From assembly GCF_900111365.1 (NCBI RefSeq), contig NZ_FOGZ01000007.1:49854-113853 (forward strand): a stretch of 64,000 bases of DNA. The letters are read 5' to 3'. Below, in pieces: positions 36,054 to 50,032 of this stretch (its first letter is position 1; each line of letters begins with the position of its first letter). A program made the position numbers and the translations under genes. The stretch is from Propionibacterium cyclohexanicum. Its GTDB lineage: Bacteria > Actinomycetota > Actinomycetes > Propionibacteriales > Propionibacteriaceae. The notes under the pieces are model-generated. The model did not search any database. It worked only from the letters and a program-made list of their open reading frames with translations, and was not told the DNA's origin.

Positions 36054-37508
36054 ATGATCTGGAAACTCCACAACAACGGCAAGCTGCTCCCCGGGGAGGT
36101 GGTCACCCCCGATGAGCGGCTCGGCTGGGGGAAGACCATTGGACTCGGCGCCCAGCATGTGGTTGCCATGTTCGGCGCCACATTCGTCTTCCCGCTGCTC
36201 ATGGGGCTCAACCCGCAACTCGCCGTGATGATGAGTGGCATCTCCACTCTCATCTTTCTCTTCGTCGTCAAGAACAAGGTGCCCAGCTATCTGGGAAGCT
36301 CGGCGAGTTTCGTCGGCGTCGCCACCTCGATCTATGCGCAGGGCGGCAACCCGACCCATGTCTCGGGCGCGATGTTCTGGTGTGGTGTTGGCCTGTTCAT
36401 CGTGGGCCTCATCATCCATTTCATGGGCTCCGGCCCCATCCGCAGGGCACTGCCCCCAGCAGTCACCGGCGCCGTCGTCATGCTCATCGGCTTCAACCTT
36501 GCTCCGGTGGTGGCCTCGTCCTACTGGCCGAAGGATCAGTGGACGGCTCTGGTAGTGATGATCGCCGTCATCCTCATGTCGGTGGGCCTGCGCGGCTTCG
36601 CCGGCCGGATCGCGATCTTCCTGGCCCTCGTCTTCGGCTATCTGCTGAGCTGGCTCGAAGACCTGCTGGCGGGCCCGATGACGCAGACCGGGGCGGATGG
36701 CACGATCAGTCGGGTCTTCCGCGTCGACTGGACGAAGGTGGCATCCGCGAAGTGGATCGGGCTTCCTCCCGTCACCGAGCTGTCCACCTGGAAACTCGGC
36801 TCGCCCGACAATGTCGTGGGCTTCCACACCCCGACCTTCAACTTCGCCTTCGCGCTCATCGCGCTTCCGGTCATCATTGCGCTCATCGCCGAGAACACCG
36901 GTCACATCAAGGCCGTCTCCGAGATGACCGGGAAGTCACTCGACGATTCGATGGGGCGTGCCCTGGCCGGCGACGGCCTCACCTCGATGCTGGCCACCTT
37001 CGTCGGCGCCGGGCCCACCACCACCTACGCCGAGAACATCGGCGTCATGGCCGCGACCCGCGTCTATTCGACGGCGGCATACGCGGTGGCCTCGCTCTTC
37101 GCGATCCTCTTCGGGCTGAGCCCCAAGTTCGGCGCCATCATCTCGGCCACCCCCTCGGGAGTGCTCGGTGGCATCACCGTGGTGCTCTACGGAATGATCG
37201 GCCTGCTCGGCGCAAAGATCTGGAAGGAGAATGGCGTCGACTTCGGCAATCCGGTGAACCTGGTGCCGATTGCGGCTGGCCTCATCATCGGCATCGGCAA
37301 TGTCTCGATAGTCGTGGGCAACCACTTCACGCTGGGCGGTATCGCGCTGGGCACCATCGTCACCGTCGTGATGTACCACCTGGCACGGCTCATCGCCCCG
37401 AAGACGCTGCGCGATGCGGCCGGCGGATCGGGCATCGTGCTGGACGCGCCCGGCATGTACTCCGAGCAGCCCGATATCGGTGCGGGCACCGCTCACGAGA
37501 AGGCCTGA
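36054..37508 (+). CDS. uraA: uracil permease (NCS2 family)
   Basis: Proton-coupled uracil importer. The 484-residue protein has GLGAQHVVAMFGATFVFPLLMGLNP (family QH motif in TM1), the half-site Glu in IAENTGHIKAVSEMTGK, and FVGAGPTTTYAENIGVMAATRVYS, which contains the second substrate-binding Glu of UraA. About 14 membrane segments. GGAAGG at 36041-36046 supports the ATG at 36054 over the GTG three bases earlier. Confidence 0.93.
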   Translation: MIWKLHNNGKLLPGEVVTPDERLGWGKTIGLGAQHVVAMFGATFVFPLLMGLNPQLAVMMSGISTLIFLFVVKNKVPSYLGSSASFVGVATSIYAQGGNPTHVSGAMFWCGVGLFIVGLIIHFMGSGPIRRALPPAVTGAVVMLIGFNLAPVVASSYWPKDQWTALVVMIAVILMSVGLRGFAGRIAIFLALVFGYLLSWLEDLLAGPMTQTGADGTISRVFRVDWTKVASAKWIGLPPVTELSTWKLGSPDNVVGFHTPTFNFAFALIALPVIIALIAENTGHIKAVSEMTGKSLDDSMGRALAGDGLTSMLATFVGAGPTTTYAENIGVMAATRVYSTAAYAVASLFAILFGLSPKFGAIISATPSGVLGGITVVLYGMIGLLGAKIWKENGVDFGNPVNLVPIAAGLIIGIGNVSIVVGNHFTLGGIALGTIVTVVMYHLARLIAPKTLRDAAGGSGIVLDAPGMYSEQPDIGAGTAHEKA

Positions 37509-37525
37509 AGCGCCCCGACGCAGCC

Positions 37526-37542
37526 GTGCGCGTCTCGCGCAC
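37526..37542 (+). terminator. possible terminator of uraA
   Basis: A 7-bp inverted repeat, GTGCGCG and CGCGCAC with a TCT loop, starts 18 bases after the uraA stop. It lacks a T-run. Confidence 0.35.
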
Positions 37543-37600
37543 GCCACAATGCACATGCGCGTCACAGGTCGCCATCAGTGCACAGGGCACGTCACGGGCA

Positions 37601-38122
37601 CTAGGCGTAGATCCTCTCGAGCGGCCCGTTGTCGCCAAAGATGGGATCCATGTCCGGGGCGGGCACGTTGGCAGCCTGCTCGGCCATCATCACCGTGTCG
37701 GATCCCGCTACTTTCACTGTGCTCGGCCGGGCGTCCTCGAAGTAGGCTCCCACCACGGTCAGTGGGCCGGCGCCGGACCGGTGCGTGACACCTGCCGGAA
37801 TGACGAGCACATCGCCGGGTGCTACGTCGATGCCCGTGCCGGGCACACCCCCGCACACGACGACTCCCTCACCCCGCACGATGCCGAGCACCTCGAAGGC
37901 ATCGGGGTGCACATGGTCCACGTCGTAGAGCTGGGCCGTCCACGCGCCGAGCCAGCGGTGCCGGGTGAACAGCTGGTCGAATTCCACTGTGAGGTCCCCC
38001 GTGGACTGGACCGCCTGGCGATAGTGAAGGACCGGCACGGAGTTGCCCGGGTTCGTGGGGCTGTCGGCGATGACATGCTTGGTGGGCTCGACGATCCGAG
38101 ACTGGGGGGTCTGCTCGCTCAT
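37601..38122 (-). CDS. cupin-domain protein
   Basis: The 173-residue protein has a single cupin barrel: AQLYDVDHVHPDAFEVLGIVRGEGVVVCGGVPGTGIDVAPGDVLVIPAGVTHRSG. Metal-ligand-like His residues lie in DHVHPD and GVTHRS, and the Glu in AFEVL. Substrate unknown. It is in the same direction as the RarD gene and convergent with uraA. Confidence 0.8.
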   Translation of the reverse strand: MSEQTPQSRIVEPTKHVIADSPTNPGNSVPVLHYRQAVQSTGDLTVEFDQLFTRHRWLGAWTAQLYDVDHVHPDAFEVLGIVRGEGVVVCGGVPGTGIDVAPGDVLVIPAGVTHRSGAGPLTVVGAYFEDARPSTVKVAGSDTVMMAEQAANVPAPDMDPIFGDNGPLERIYA

Positions 38123-38151
38123 GGAGCCAGGCTAGGGCCGATCCCAAGGCC

Positions 38152-38187
38152 GGCGCAGGTGGTCTCGAGGGCGCAGGTGGTCTCGGG
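38152..38187. repeat. 18-bp tandem duplication
   Basis: Two head-to-tail copies of GGCGCAGGTGGTCTCGAG, with one mismatch, between the end of the rarD gene and the start of the cupin gene. Confidence 0.85.
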
Positions 38188-38195
38188 GCCCGTGC

Positions 38196-39140
38196 CTAGG
38201 GGCGGGCCTGCGAGACCTGGGATCGCCGGCCGGCGATCCGGGGCCTGCGCACCGATCCGATCGTGCTTCGCCGGGCCGAGTCTGCCGCGAAGACCGCAAT
38301 GGCCACCCAGATGAGCGCGAACCCGATCCACCGCTTGATCGGCATGCGCTCCCCGAAGACCAGCCAGCCGATGCAGAACTGCATCATCGGGCAGATGTAC
38401 TGCAAGATCCCGATCATCGTGAGGCTCACGCGCGAGGCCGCCGCCGCGAACAGCAGGAGGGGCAGCGCCGTAAGCGGTCCCGAGAGCACAAGCAGCCAGC
38501 CGTAGCCGCCGGCGAAGCCCATGGTCGAGCCGCCGGCAGCGCCCAGCCACCACAGATAGGCGATTGCCAGCGGAAACACGCTGGCGGTCTCGATGACCAG
38601 TCCGCTCAGCGCATCGACCCGCCGGCCCACCCGGTTCTTCACCAGGCTGTACAGCGCGAAGCTGGTGGACACGCCAAGAGCGACCCACGGGACCTTTCCG
38701 TAGCCGACCACGAGCACGACGACCGCGAGGGCGCCGATACCGAAGGCCACCACCTGCGCACGACGCAGTCTCTCCCCCAGCACGCTCACTCCCAGCACGG
38801 CGGACATCAGGGGGTTGATGAAGTAGCCCAAGGCGGCATCGATGGTGTGCCCGTTGTTGACACCCCAGACATAGACCGTCCAGTTGATCATGACGAGCAA
38901 CCCGCCGAGCGCCAGGAGACCCAGCCCGCGGGGATTCGAGAGGATCTCCCGGATACGTCGCCAGCCGCGCGTCAGGGCGACGAGCAGCAGGCAGAAGGCG
39001 AGGGAGAAGACGATCCGATAGGCGATGATCTCGAACGCGCCACTGCGCCGTACCAACTGGAAGAACAGCGGGAAACCACCCCAGATGAGGTATGCGGCGA
39101 AACCGTAGACGGCACCGTTGCGTTGCTCGACCTCGTTCAC
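38196..39140 (-). CDS. rarD: EamA family transporter RarD
   Basis: The 314-residue drug/metabolite-superfamily membrane protein has ten predicted helices and RarD-specific motifs: GFAAYLIWGGFPLFFQLV, YRIVFSL, INWTVYVWGVNNGHTIDAALGYFINPLMSAVLGV, LLLFAAAASRVSLTMIGILQYICPMMQF and FGERM. Members are linked to chloramphenicol tolerance or amino-acid efflux, without proof of substrate. Tail of about 25 basic residues. Confidence 0.92.
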   Translation of the reverse strand: MNEVEQRNGAVYGFAAYLIWGGFPLFFQLVRRSGAFEIIAYRIVFSLAFCLLLVALTRGWRRIREILSNPRGLGLLALGGLLVMINWTVYVWGVNNGHTIDAALGYFINPLMSAVLGVSVLGERLRRAQVVAFGIGALAVVVLVVGYGKVPWVALGVSTSFALYSLVKNRVGRRVDALSGLVIETASVFPLAIAYLWWLGAAGGSTMGFAGGYGWLLVLSGPLTALPLLLFAAAASRVSLTMIGILQYICPMMQFCIGWLVFGERMPIKRWIGFALIWVAIAVFAADSARRSTIGSVRRPRIAGRRSQVSQARP

Positions 39141-39255
39141 CCCCGGATTCTTCCATGGCGGGGCAGGGCCCCGGTCCGGCGGCCAGGCGATGGGACAGCT
39201 CCCGCACGTCGCGCGGTATCGCCTGGAGCGCCGTTCACCGGGAGCGCGTGTTTAC

Positions 39256-39269
39256 GTTCCCATGGAAAC
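39256..39269 (+). promoter_or_regulatory. candidate operator upstream of galK
   Basis: GTTCCCATGGAAAC at 39256-39269 is a 14-bp inverted repeat with one mismatched pair, about 100 bases before galK. It resembles half-site sizes used by LacI-family sugar repressors, but no such repressor gene lies nearby. Confidence 0.35.
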
Positions 39270-39367
39270 TCGGTAGATTCGTCTCGAAGAACCGGGAGGC
39301 GCCGGCCGCGGGGCGGGCGCGCGGTGCATGGACGCACCGACACACAATCTGCCAACAGGAAGCAGTC

Positions 39368-44267
<4,900 letters not shown>

Positions 44268-44339
44268 CGTCCGCTCCCCCTTCCGCCGGTCCTGCGGTGA
44301 CGACCGGGACCATGCCCAAGTATCCACTCACTTCCGATG

Positions 44340-44369
44340 ATTCACATTATTGTGAATGATATGTATGGT
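44340..44369. promoter_or_regulatory. palindromic operator and promoter of the ABC exporter
   Basis: ATTCACA at 44340-44346 and TGTGAAT at 44351-44357 form a perfect 7-bp inverted repeat around TTAT. TTCACA (44341-44346) is also a plausible -35 element, with TATGGT at 44364-44369 as -10 at 17-base spacing. Transcription would then start almost at the ATPase ATG (44377), giving a leaderless or nearly leaderless mRNA. Binding here would block the promoter. Confidence 0.7.
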
Positions 44370-44376
44370 GAGTGGC

Positions 44377-45279
44377 ATGAGCACTGCTCTCCAGCTGCGC
44401 CACGTGGTCAAGACCTTCGGACCTACCCGCGCCCTCGACGGGCTGGATCTCAGCGTCGAGCACGGCGAGATCCACGGCTTCCTCGGACCCAACGGCGCCG
44501 GCAAGTCCACGACACTGCGGATCCTGCTCGGCCTGCTCAAGGCCGATTCCGGGACCGTGCGAGTTCTGGACGCCGATCCCTGGGCCGAGCCCCAGCGGCT
44601 GCACCGCGAACTCAGCTACATCCCCGGCGAGGTGAGCCTGTGGCCCAACCTCACCGGAGGCCAGGTGATCGACCTGCTCACTCGCCTGCACGGCCGCCCG
44701 GACCCCGCCCGGCGCCGCGTCCTTCTCGAGCGCTTCGAGCTCGACCCCACGAAACGCTGCCGGAGCTACTCCAAGGGCAACCGGCAGAAGGTCGCCCTCG
44801 TCGCCGCCCTGGCGAACCGGGCGAGCCTCTACATCTTCGACGAGCCCACCTCCGGGCTCGATCCCCTCATGGAGGAGGTCTTCGAGCGGTGCGTCCAGGA
44901 ACTGCGCGACCAGGGCGCCACAGTCCTGCTGAGCAGCCACATTCTCAGCGAGGTGGAGCGCCTCAGCGACCGGATCAGCATCATCCGGCAGGGCCACATC
45001 GTGCGCACCGCGAGCCTCGACCAGATGCGGGCCCTGCACGCCACTGCCGTCTCGGCCACGCTGGCGGGCCCGGTCAGCGGACTTGGGGCACTTCCGGGTG
45101 TCAGGGGCCTGCGCGTCACCGGTGAGCGGGTCGACTTCTCCGTCGACGCCGCGCATCTGGACGCCGCCATCGCACTGCTTGGCCGGGCCGGCATCCGCTC
45201 CCTGGTCAGCCAGCCGCCCAGCCTGGAGGAGCTGTTCCTGCACCACTACGGCGATCAGCCAGCCGGTGGCTCCCGATGA
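44377..45279 (+). CDS. ABC exporter ATP-binding protein
   Basis: The 300-residue protein has Walker A FLGPNGAGKSTTLRILLGLL, signature YSKGNRQKVALVAAL (SKGN in place of LSGGQ), Walker B LYIFDEPTSGLDPLMEE and the switch His in LLSSHILSEVERL. This is the DrrA/CcmA-like style of antibiotic and lipid exporters. The last 80 residues are an accessory domain. The ATG at 44377 follows a weak GGTGAG. Coupled to the permease by ATGA. Confidence 0.93.
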   Translation: MSTALQLRHVVKTFGPTRALDGLDLSVEHGEIHGFLGPNGAGKSTTLRILLGLLKADSGTVRVLDADPWAEPQRLHRELSYIPGEVSLWPNLTGGQVIDLLTRLHGRPDPARRRVLLERFELDPTKRCRSYSKGNRQKVALVAALANRASLYIFDEPTSGLDPLMEEVFERCVQELRDQGATVLLSSHILSEVERLSDRISIIRQGHIVRTASLDQMRALHATAVSATLAGPVSGLGALPGVRGLRVTGERVDFSVDAAHLDAAIALLGRAGIRSLVSQPPSLEELFLHHYGDQPAGGSR

Positions 45280-46865
45280 CGGCGGACGCGAGCACCCGGG
45301 TGCTCGTCCGGCTGGCGGTGCGCCGCGATCGGGTCATGCTTGCTGCCACGACACTGGCCATCTGGATCCTCAACTACTACTCCGTCGTCGCGATGCGCGA
45401 TCTGTATCCCGACCGGGCCAGCCTCGTGGCAGCCAATGAGGCCTCGAATGCCTCCCCCGGAGTCGTGGCGATGTACGGCTACGTCCACGACACCGCGTCG
45501 GTCGGCGGTGTCGGTGCCAACAAGGTGGCGATGATCGACATGATCGCCCTTGCCCTGCTCGTCATTGCCCTCGTGCGCCGTCACACCCGCGACGACGAGG
45601 AGCGAGGCCGGCTGGAACTGCTCGGTGCCACACCACGAATCCGCGCACGAGCCCTGTGGGTCGCCGTGACGGTGGCGGCCTCGGCCTGTGTCATCTGCGG
45701 GCTGGGTTCGGTGCTGTCGCTGTGGGCGGGTGGTTGGCCGCTCACCGGCTCCCTGCTCCTGGGGCTTGCCCAGACCGGCGTAGGGCTGAGCTTCACCGGG
45801 CTCGCCGCCCTGGCGATGCAGCTCAGCGCGAGCACCCGCAGCGCCAGCATGTGGGCCTACGGCGCGCTGGGGGTGGCGTTCCTCCTGCGCATGGTGGGTG
45901 ATGTCCGCTGGAACCAGCCCGGCGCCGCGCTGTCGTGGCTCTCCCCGCTCGGCTGGGCGCAAGGTGCGCGTCCCTACGACGGGAACCATGCCTGGGCGCT
46001 GCCCATCGCGCCGCTGTTCTGCCTTCTCACCGTGGCATGGGCGGCCCGGCTCAGTGCCCGGCGCGATCTCGGCGCCGGTTTGCTGGCAGCGCGCCCCGGG
46101 CCGGGCACGGGACGGATCGGCACAGTGCAGGGCCTGACGTGGACGCTCCAGAAGGCGCCGCTGTGGGGATGGCTTGTCGGCTATCTCGCCTTCGGGGTGC
46201 TGTGCGGCGCCATCATGGGTTCACTTCGCGGCCTCATCACCGAGGACGACGCGCAGCTGCTGCGCGCGATGGGCGGCGCGGGCCATCTCGACGATCTCTA
46301 CCTCACGCTCGTCTATGCCTTTGCCGCCTTCGGTTCGTCCGCCTATGCCGTGAGCACCGTCGGGCAGCTGCGTACCGAGGAAACCCAGGGGCGCCTCGAG
46401 CCGGTGCTCGCTGCACCGGTGAGCAGGCTGCGCTATGCCTGGTCGCATCTGGGACTCGCGCTGTGCGGGCCGGTCGGGCTGGCGGCTGCGCTGGGGTTCG
46501 GCGTGGCGTCGGCGCACGTGCTGGCCGGTGGGTCGAGCGGCTGGTGGCGCGAGTTCTCGCCCGCCCTGGTGAGCCTGCCGGGGATCTGGCTGATCGCGGC
46601 GATCGCCTTCCTCGCGCTTTCCTGGGCACCGCGGTTCGACTGGCTGGGCTGGGCGGTCCTCGGCTGGGTCGTCGTGGTCCAGGAACTCGGCGGGCTCATC
46701 GGTCTGCCGCACCGGCTCATGGAGCTGTCGCCCTTCCCGCACCTTCCCCAGCGTCCGGTCGACGCGATGACCTGGCCTGGGGTGATCGTGCTGTGCGCCC
46801 TCTCGGCCCTGCTCATCGGGGTGGCCATGGTGGGCTACCGGCGCCGCGACATGCCCGTCGGATGA
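45276..46865 (+). CDS. ABC exporter permease (Tnr3/polyketide-exporter type)
   Basis: The 529-residue permease has 12 hydrophobic segments in two similar halves, as in single-chain exporters such as TnrB3 and the 'polyketide antibiotic exporter' family. Conserved stretches are HTRDDEERGRLELLGATP in the first half and RTEETQGRLEPVLAAPVSRLRYAWSH in the second, the coupling loops. Works with the preceding ATPase and is probably repressed by the divergent GbsR-type protein. Substrate unknown. Confidence 0.88.
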   Translation: MTADASTRVLVRLAVRRDRVMLAATTLAIWILNYYSVVAMRDLYPDRASLVAANEASNASPGVVAMYGYVHDTASVGGVGANKVAMIDMIALALLVIALVRRHTRDDEERGRLELLGATPRIRARALWVAVTVAASACVICGLGSVLSLWAGGWPLTGSLLLGLAQTGVGLSFTGLAALAMQLSASTRSASMWAYGALGVAFLLRMVGDVRWNQPGAALSWLSPLGWAQGARPYDGNHAWALPIAPLFCLLTVAWAARLSARRDLGAGLLAARPGPGTGRIGTVQGLTWTLQKAPLWGWLVGYLAFGVLCGAIMGSLRGLITEDDAQLLRAMGGAGHLDDLYLTLVYAFAAFGSSAYAVSTVGQLRTEETQGRLEPVLAAPVSRLRYAWSHLGLALCGPVGLAAALGFGVASAHVLAGGSSGWWREFSPALVSLPGIWLIAAIAFLALSWAPRFDWLGWAVLGWVVVVQELGGLIGLPHRLMELSPFPHLPQRPVDAMTWPGVIVLCALSALLIGVAMVGYRRRDMPVG

Positions 46866-46886
46866 GCCGGGCCGGGCGTGTGGGCC

Positions 46887-47780
46887 TCAACGATGGGTCT
46901 GTGCGATGCTATCATGCAGCGTGACGTCGTGGAACCGGTAGCCATCCTGGAGCAGCCTGTCCGGGACGACGTGCTGGTCGGCCAGCAGCAGTTCTCGGGC
47001 AGCATCCCCCAGCGCCGCGGCGAGCAGCGGACGCGGCACCGTGAGCCGGTAGGGCCGCCTCATCTGACGCGCGAGCTCACGCCCCAGCTCAGCCGACGAG
47101 CTCCGTGCCGGCGCAGCGAGGTTCACCGGTCCGCGCAGCTGGGAACCGAGCAGGTGAACGATCGCGCCGACCTCATCGCGCAGGCTGATCCACGGCCAGA
47201 TCTGACGGCCGGTGCCGAGCGGGCCGGCAACTCCCAGCGCTGTCATGAACCGCAGGATCGCGGCCGTGCCCTGGGGCGCCAGCACGATTCCGGTGCGGAT
47301 CGTCACCACGCGCACCGATTCAGGTGCCGCGTTGGCGGTCTCCTCCCATCGCCTGGCCACCTTGGCCAGGAATCCGGCGCCCATCGACTCGGACTCGTAG
47401 AGCACGACACCGGGACGATCACCGTAGTAGCCCACTGCCGAGGCGTTGATGAGGGTGCGCGGACCGCTGCCGTCCCGGGCGAGCTGGCGCAACGCCGCAA
47501 CGAGGCTTGCGGTGGTGTCGATCCGGGAACCGAGAATCTCCGCCCTCCGCGAGGAGGTCCACGGCAACCTGGCAATCGGCGATCCCGACAGGTTCACCAC
47601 CGCGTCGGCGTCGGCGATCACGCTGGGCGCCAAGGGCTCGCAGCCCGGTGCCCATTGCCGTTCGCCGTCATGACGGGGCTCGTGGCGCACGAGGCGCACC
47701 ACCTCGTGGCCGCTGCGCTGCAAGGCGGGCACCAGCGCGCCACCGATCAGACCTGTGGCACCGCTCACGACGACTCGCAT
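46887..47780 (-). CDS. TIGR01777 family NAD(P)-binding epimerase-like protein
   Basis: The 297-residue SDR protein starts MRVVVSGATGLIGGALVPALQRSGHEVVRLVR (NAD-binding GxxGxxG) and has DADAVVNLSGSPIA, SRIDTTASLVAAL, LINASAVGYYGDR (active-site YxxxR-like), RIGIVLAP-like IRTGIVLAPQG and WISLRDEVGAIVHLL. YfcH/SulA-like proteins of this family have no settled reaction. It is convergent with the ABC permease gene. Confidence 0.88.
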   Translation of the reverse strand: MRVVVSGATGLIGGALVPALQRSGHEVVRLVRHEPRHDGERQWAPGCEPLAPSVIADADAVVNLSGSPIARLPWTSSRRAEILGSRIDTTASLVAALRQLARDGSGPRTLINASAVGYYGDRPGVVLYESESMGAGFLAKVARRWEETANAAPESVRVVTIRTGIVLAPQGTAAILRFMTALGVAGPLGTGRQIWPWISLRDEVGAIVHLLGSQLRGPVNLAAPARSSSAELGRELARQMRRPYRLTVPRPLLAAALGDAARELLLADQHVVPDRLLQDGYRFHDVTLHDSIAQTHR

Positions 47781-47948
47781 ATCACTCCCCCTTCAGCCGG
47801 CGCTGGCCTGCACCCGCGCATCGGCCCGGCGATGATCGCCGCATCATGGCGGCCGGGCGGGATCCCGGCTCGGCCCGGAGCACAACACGGGATGCTCACC
47901 ATGGTAGGCGAACGATCGCTCCCCGGCGGCCGGCGCGCCCGCCCGTGC

Positions 47949-48512
47949 TCAGCGGGTCAGGCCCTCGACAAGCTGGGCACCGGGCAGGTTCAGCAAGGAG
48001 CTGCCGTGCAGCACGAGCTTGGAGCGGCGCACCCCCGAACCAATGCACAGCCATTCGACGTCGCGGACCGATTCGTCGAGCCAGACCGGCCACTTCGCGT
48101 CGAGGCCGACGGGAGTGATCCCGCCATACTCCATCCCTGTCGTGCCGGTGGCCTCCTCCAGGGGCGCGAAGGAGGCCTTGCGGACGTCGAGGCGATGGCG
48201 CACACAGCCGTTGACGTCGACGCGCCGGTCGCCCAGAGTCATGGCACAGCATCTGCGTTCCTGGCCCGCGCGACGCCCCGCAACGAGCACCGCGTTGCCC
48301 ATGACGTGGAGGGGAAGGCCCAGCGCCTCGCACATCACCTCCGTATCGGACAGGTCCGGGTCGATCTCGAAGACCACAGCCTCGGGGACGAGGTGCAAGG
48401 CCTCGAAGACCGGCGGGGCGAGCAGTTCGGGATGCTGGGCCGCCGCGAGCGGGTGCAATGCGTCGAAGACACCCGTCGTCGTCGCCTTCGTGTCTGCTTC
48501 ACCGTGTGTCAT
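47949..48512 (-). CDS. YbaK/EbsC aminoacyl-tRNA deacylase-like protein
   Basis: The 187-residue protein contains a YbaK fold: VVFEIDPDLSDTEVMCEALGLPLHVMGNAVLVAGRRAGQERRCCAMTLGDRRVDVNGCVRHRLDVRKASFAPLEEATGTTGMEYGGITPVGL, with the conserved K-A-S-F and G-x-x-P-x-G motifs. Members deacylate mischarged tRNA(Pro). ATG 48512 (nine bases after GGAAGG) was preferred to the ATG at 48521. The start overlaps the end of the MoeZ-like gene, indicating an operon. Confidence 0.85.
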   Translation of the reverse strand: MTHGEADTKATTTGVFDALHPLAAAQHPELLAPPVFEALHLVPEAVVFEIDPDLSDTEVMCEALGLPLHVMGNAVLVAGRRAGQERRCCAMTLGDRRVDVNGCVRHRLDVRKASFAPLEEATGTTGMEYGGITPVGLDAKWPVWLDESVRDVEWLCIGSGVRRSKLVLHGSSLLNLPGAQLVEGLTR

Positions 48513-49797
48513 CTCGACCATGTCCTTCCAGCTGAGCTGTCAATGTCCCCAGCTTCTCGCGATGGGGCGCGCTGCGCGACACGTCGCCCCTGGCGGCCCC
48601 GCCCGCCCGTCCTGGGATGGTGTCGGGGACGGGGCAGCCAAGGTCGCGCTGCCATGCGTGGACCCCGCCCTCCAGGCTGAGCAGGCGCCCCGGATAGCCG
48701 GCGCTGCGCAAGGCCCGGACGGCGGACTGCGAACGCCGGCCGTGCGCGCACACGATGACGAGATCGACATCGCGATCGAACTCCTCGCACCGCCCCACCA
48801 GCTGCCCCTGGGGAACGGGCTGGGCCTGCGGGAAGGGTGCCAGTGACCGCTCGTGGGGTTCACGGATGTCGACGATCTGCACGGGCTCACCGGCATCGAT
48901 GCGCCGCTTGAGCTCGACGGGGGCGAGCCCCTCTACCGGCTGCGCCGCCCTGTCTGCGCCCACGCCGCAGAACTGGTCGTAGTCGATGAGCTGGGTGATG
49001 CGCGGATGCTCGCCGCACACCGGGCACTGCGGATTCTTGGCGAGGGCCACCTCGCGGAAATGGGTGCCCCAGGCCTCCACGAGCAGCAGCCGGCCGATCA
49101 GGGGTTCGGCACCGCCGATGAGGAGCTTGAGCACTTCGGTGGCCTGCAGGGTCCCGACGAGCCCGGGCAGCACGCCAAGGACTCCACCCTCGGAGCAGGA
49201 GGGGGCCAGCTCGGGGGGCGGCGGGCTCGGATACACGCAGCGGTAGCACGGCCCGCGCTCGGCATCGAAGACCGTCACCTGACCGTCGAACCGGTAGATC
49301 GAGCCATAGACCACCGGCTTGCCGAGGAAGACTGCCGCATCGTTGAGGAGATAGCGCGTCGGATAATTGTCGGTGCCGTCGGCGACCACGTCGTAACCCC
49401 GCACGATGTCCAGCGCGTTCTCGCTGGAGAGCGCCAGCTGATGGGTGATGACCTCGACGCCGGGATTGATCGCCCGGATGCTCTCCTCGGCAGAGGCAGT
49501 CTTCGGACGCCCGATGTCGCGGGTGGTGTGGATGATCTGGCGTTGCAGGTTCGAGGCCTCCACCGTGTCGAAATCGACCAGCCCGATGGTACCCACGCCT
49601 GCTGCCGCGAGGTAGAGCGCCAGCGGCGCACCCAGCCCGCCGGCGCCGACGATGAGCACCCGCGCGGCCCGCAGCCTCTCCTGGCCCTGCCGGCCCACCT
49701 CGGGCAGCAGGATGTGGCGGCTGTACCGCTCGCTGTCGGCGCCGCTGAGGGGCTCGCAGCGCCCATCGGGAATGATCGATTCGTTGACTGCTGTCAT
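48499..49797 (-). CDS. moeZ: MoeZ-like adenylyltransferase/sulfurtransferase
   Basis: Activates the C-terminal Gly-Gly of a ubiquitin-like sulfur carrier and passes sulfur to it, for molybdopterin, thiamine or cysteine synthesis. The 432-residue protein has an E1-like domain (VLIVGAGGLGAPLALYLAAAGVGTIGLVDFD, RQIIHTTRDIGRPK, DGTDNYPTRYLLND) with zinc Cys pairs in CYRC and CPVC, and a C-terminal rhodanese domain with active-site loop VCAHGRRSQSAV. About 40 residues extend beyond the rhodanese domain. Relevant to the molybdenum genes 10 kb downstream. Confidence 0.9.
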   Translation of the reverse strand: MTAVNESIIPDGRCEPLSGADSERYSRHILLPEVGRQGQERLRAARVLIVGAGGLGAPLALYLAAAGVGTIGLVDFDTVEASNLQRQIIHTTRDIGRPKTASAEESIRAINPGVEVITHQLALSSENALDIVRGYDVVADGTDNYPTRYLLNDAAVFLGKPVVYGSIYRFDGQVTVFDAERGPCYRCVYPSPPPPELAPSCSEGGVLGVLPGLVGTLQATEVLKLLIGGAEPLIGRLLLVEAWGTHFREVALAKNPQCPVCGEHPRITQLIDYDQFCGVGADRAAQPVEGLAPVELKRRIDAGEPVQIVDIREPHERSLAPFPQAQPVPQGQLVGRCEEFDRDVDLVIVCAHGRRSQSAVRALRSAGYPGRLLSLEGGVHAWQRDLGCPVPDTIPGRAGGAARGDVSRSAPHREKLGTLTAQLEGHGRDDTR

Positions 49798-50032
49798 CGA
49801 TTCACCTCATCTGTCCAGTGCGTCATCGGGCGTCCCGGCCGACGATCGCGGGCACCGCGGGAAGGGCGGTGGCGGCGGCCACCGGGCTCTGGTGAGCGTG
49901 CAGCGAGCGGATCTGTGTGTCGGCGCCCGACATGTCGTGCGGTGCTGGGCGGGCTGCCCCCCCGACGAGGATATCCGGGGACCGGTTGGGGACCGGGCAG
50001 TCCGCACTCACCCCAGATCCTAGGCTGAGGCT

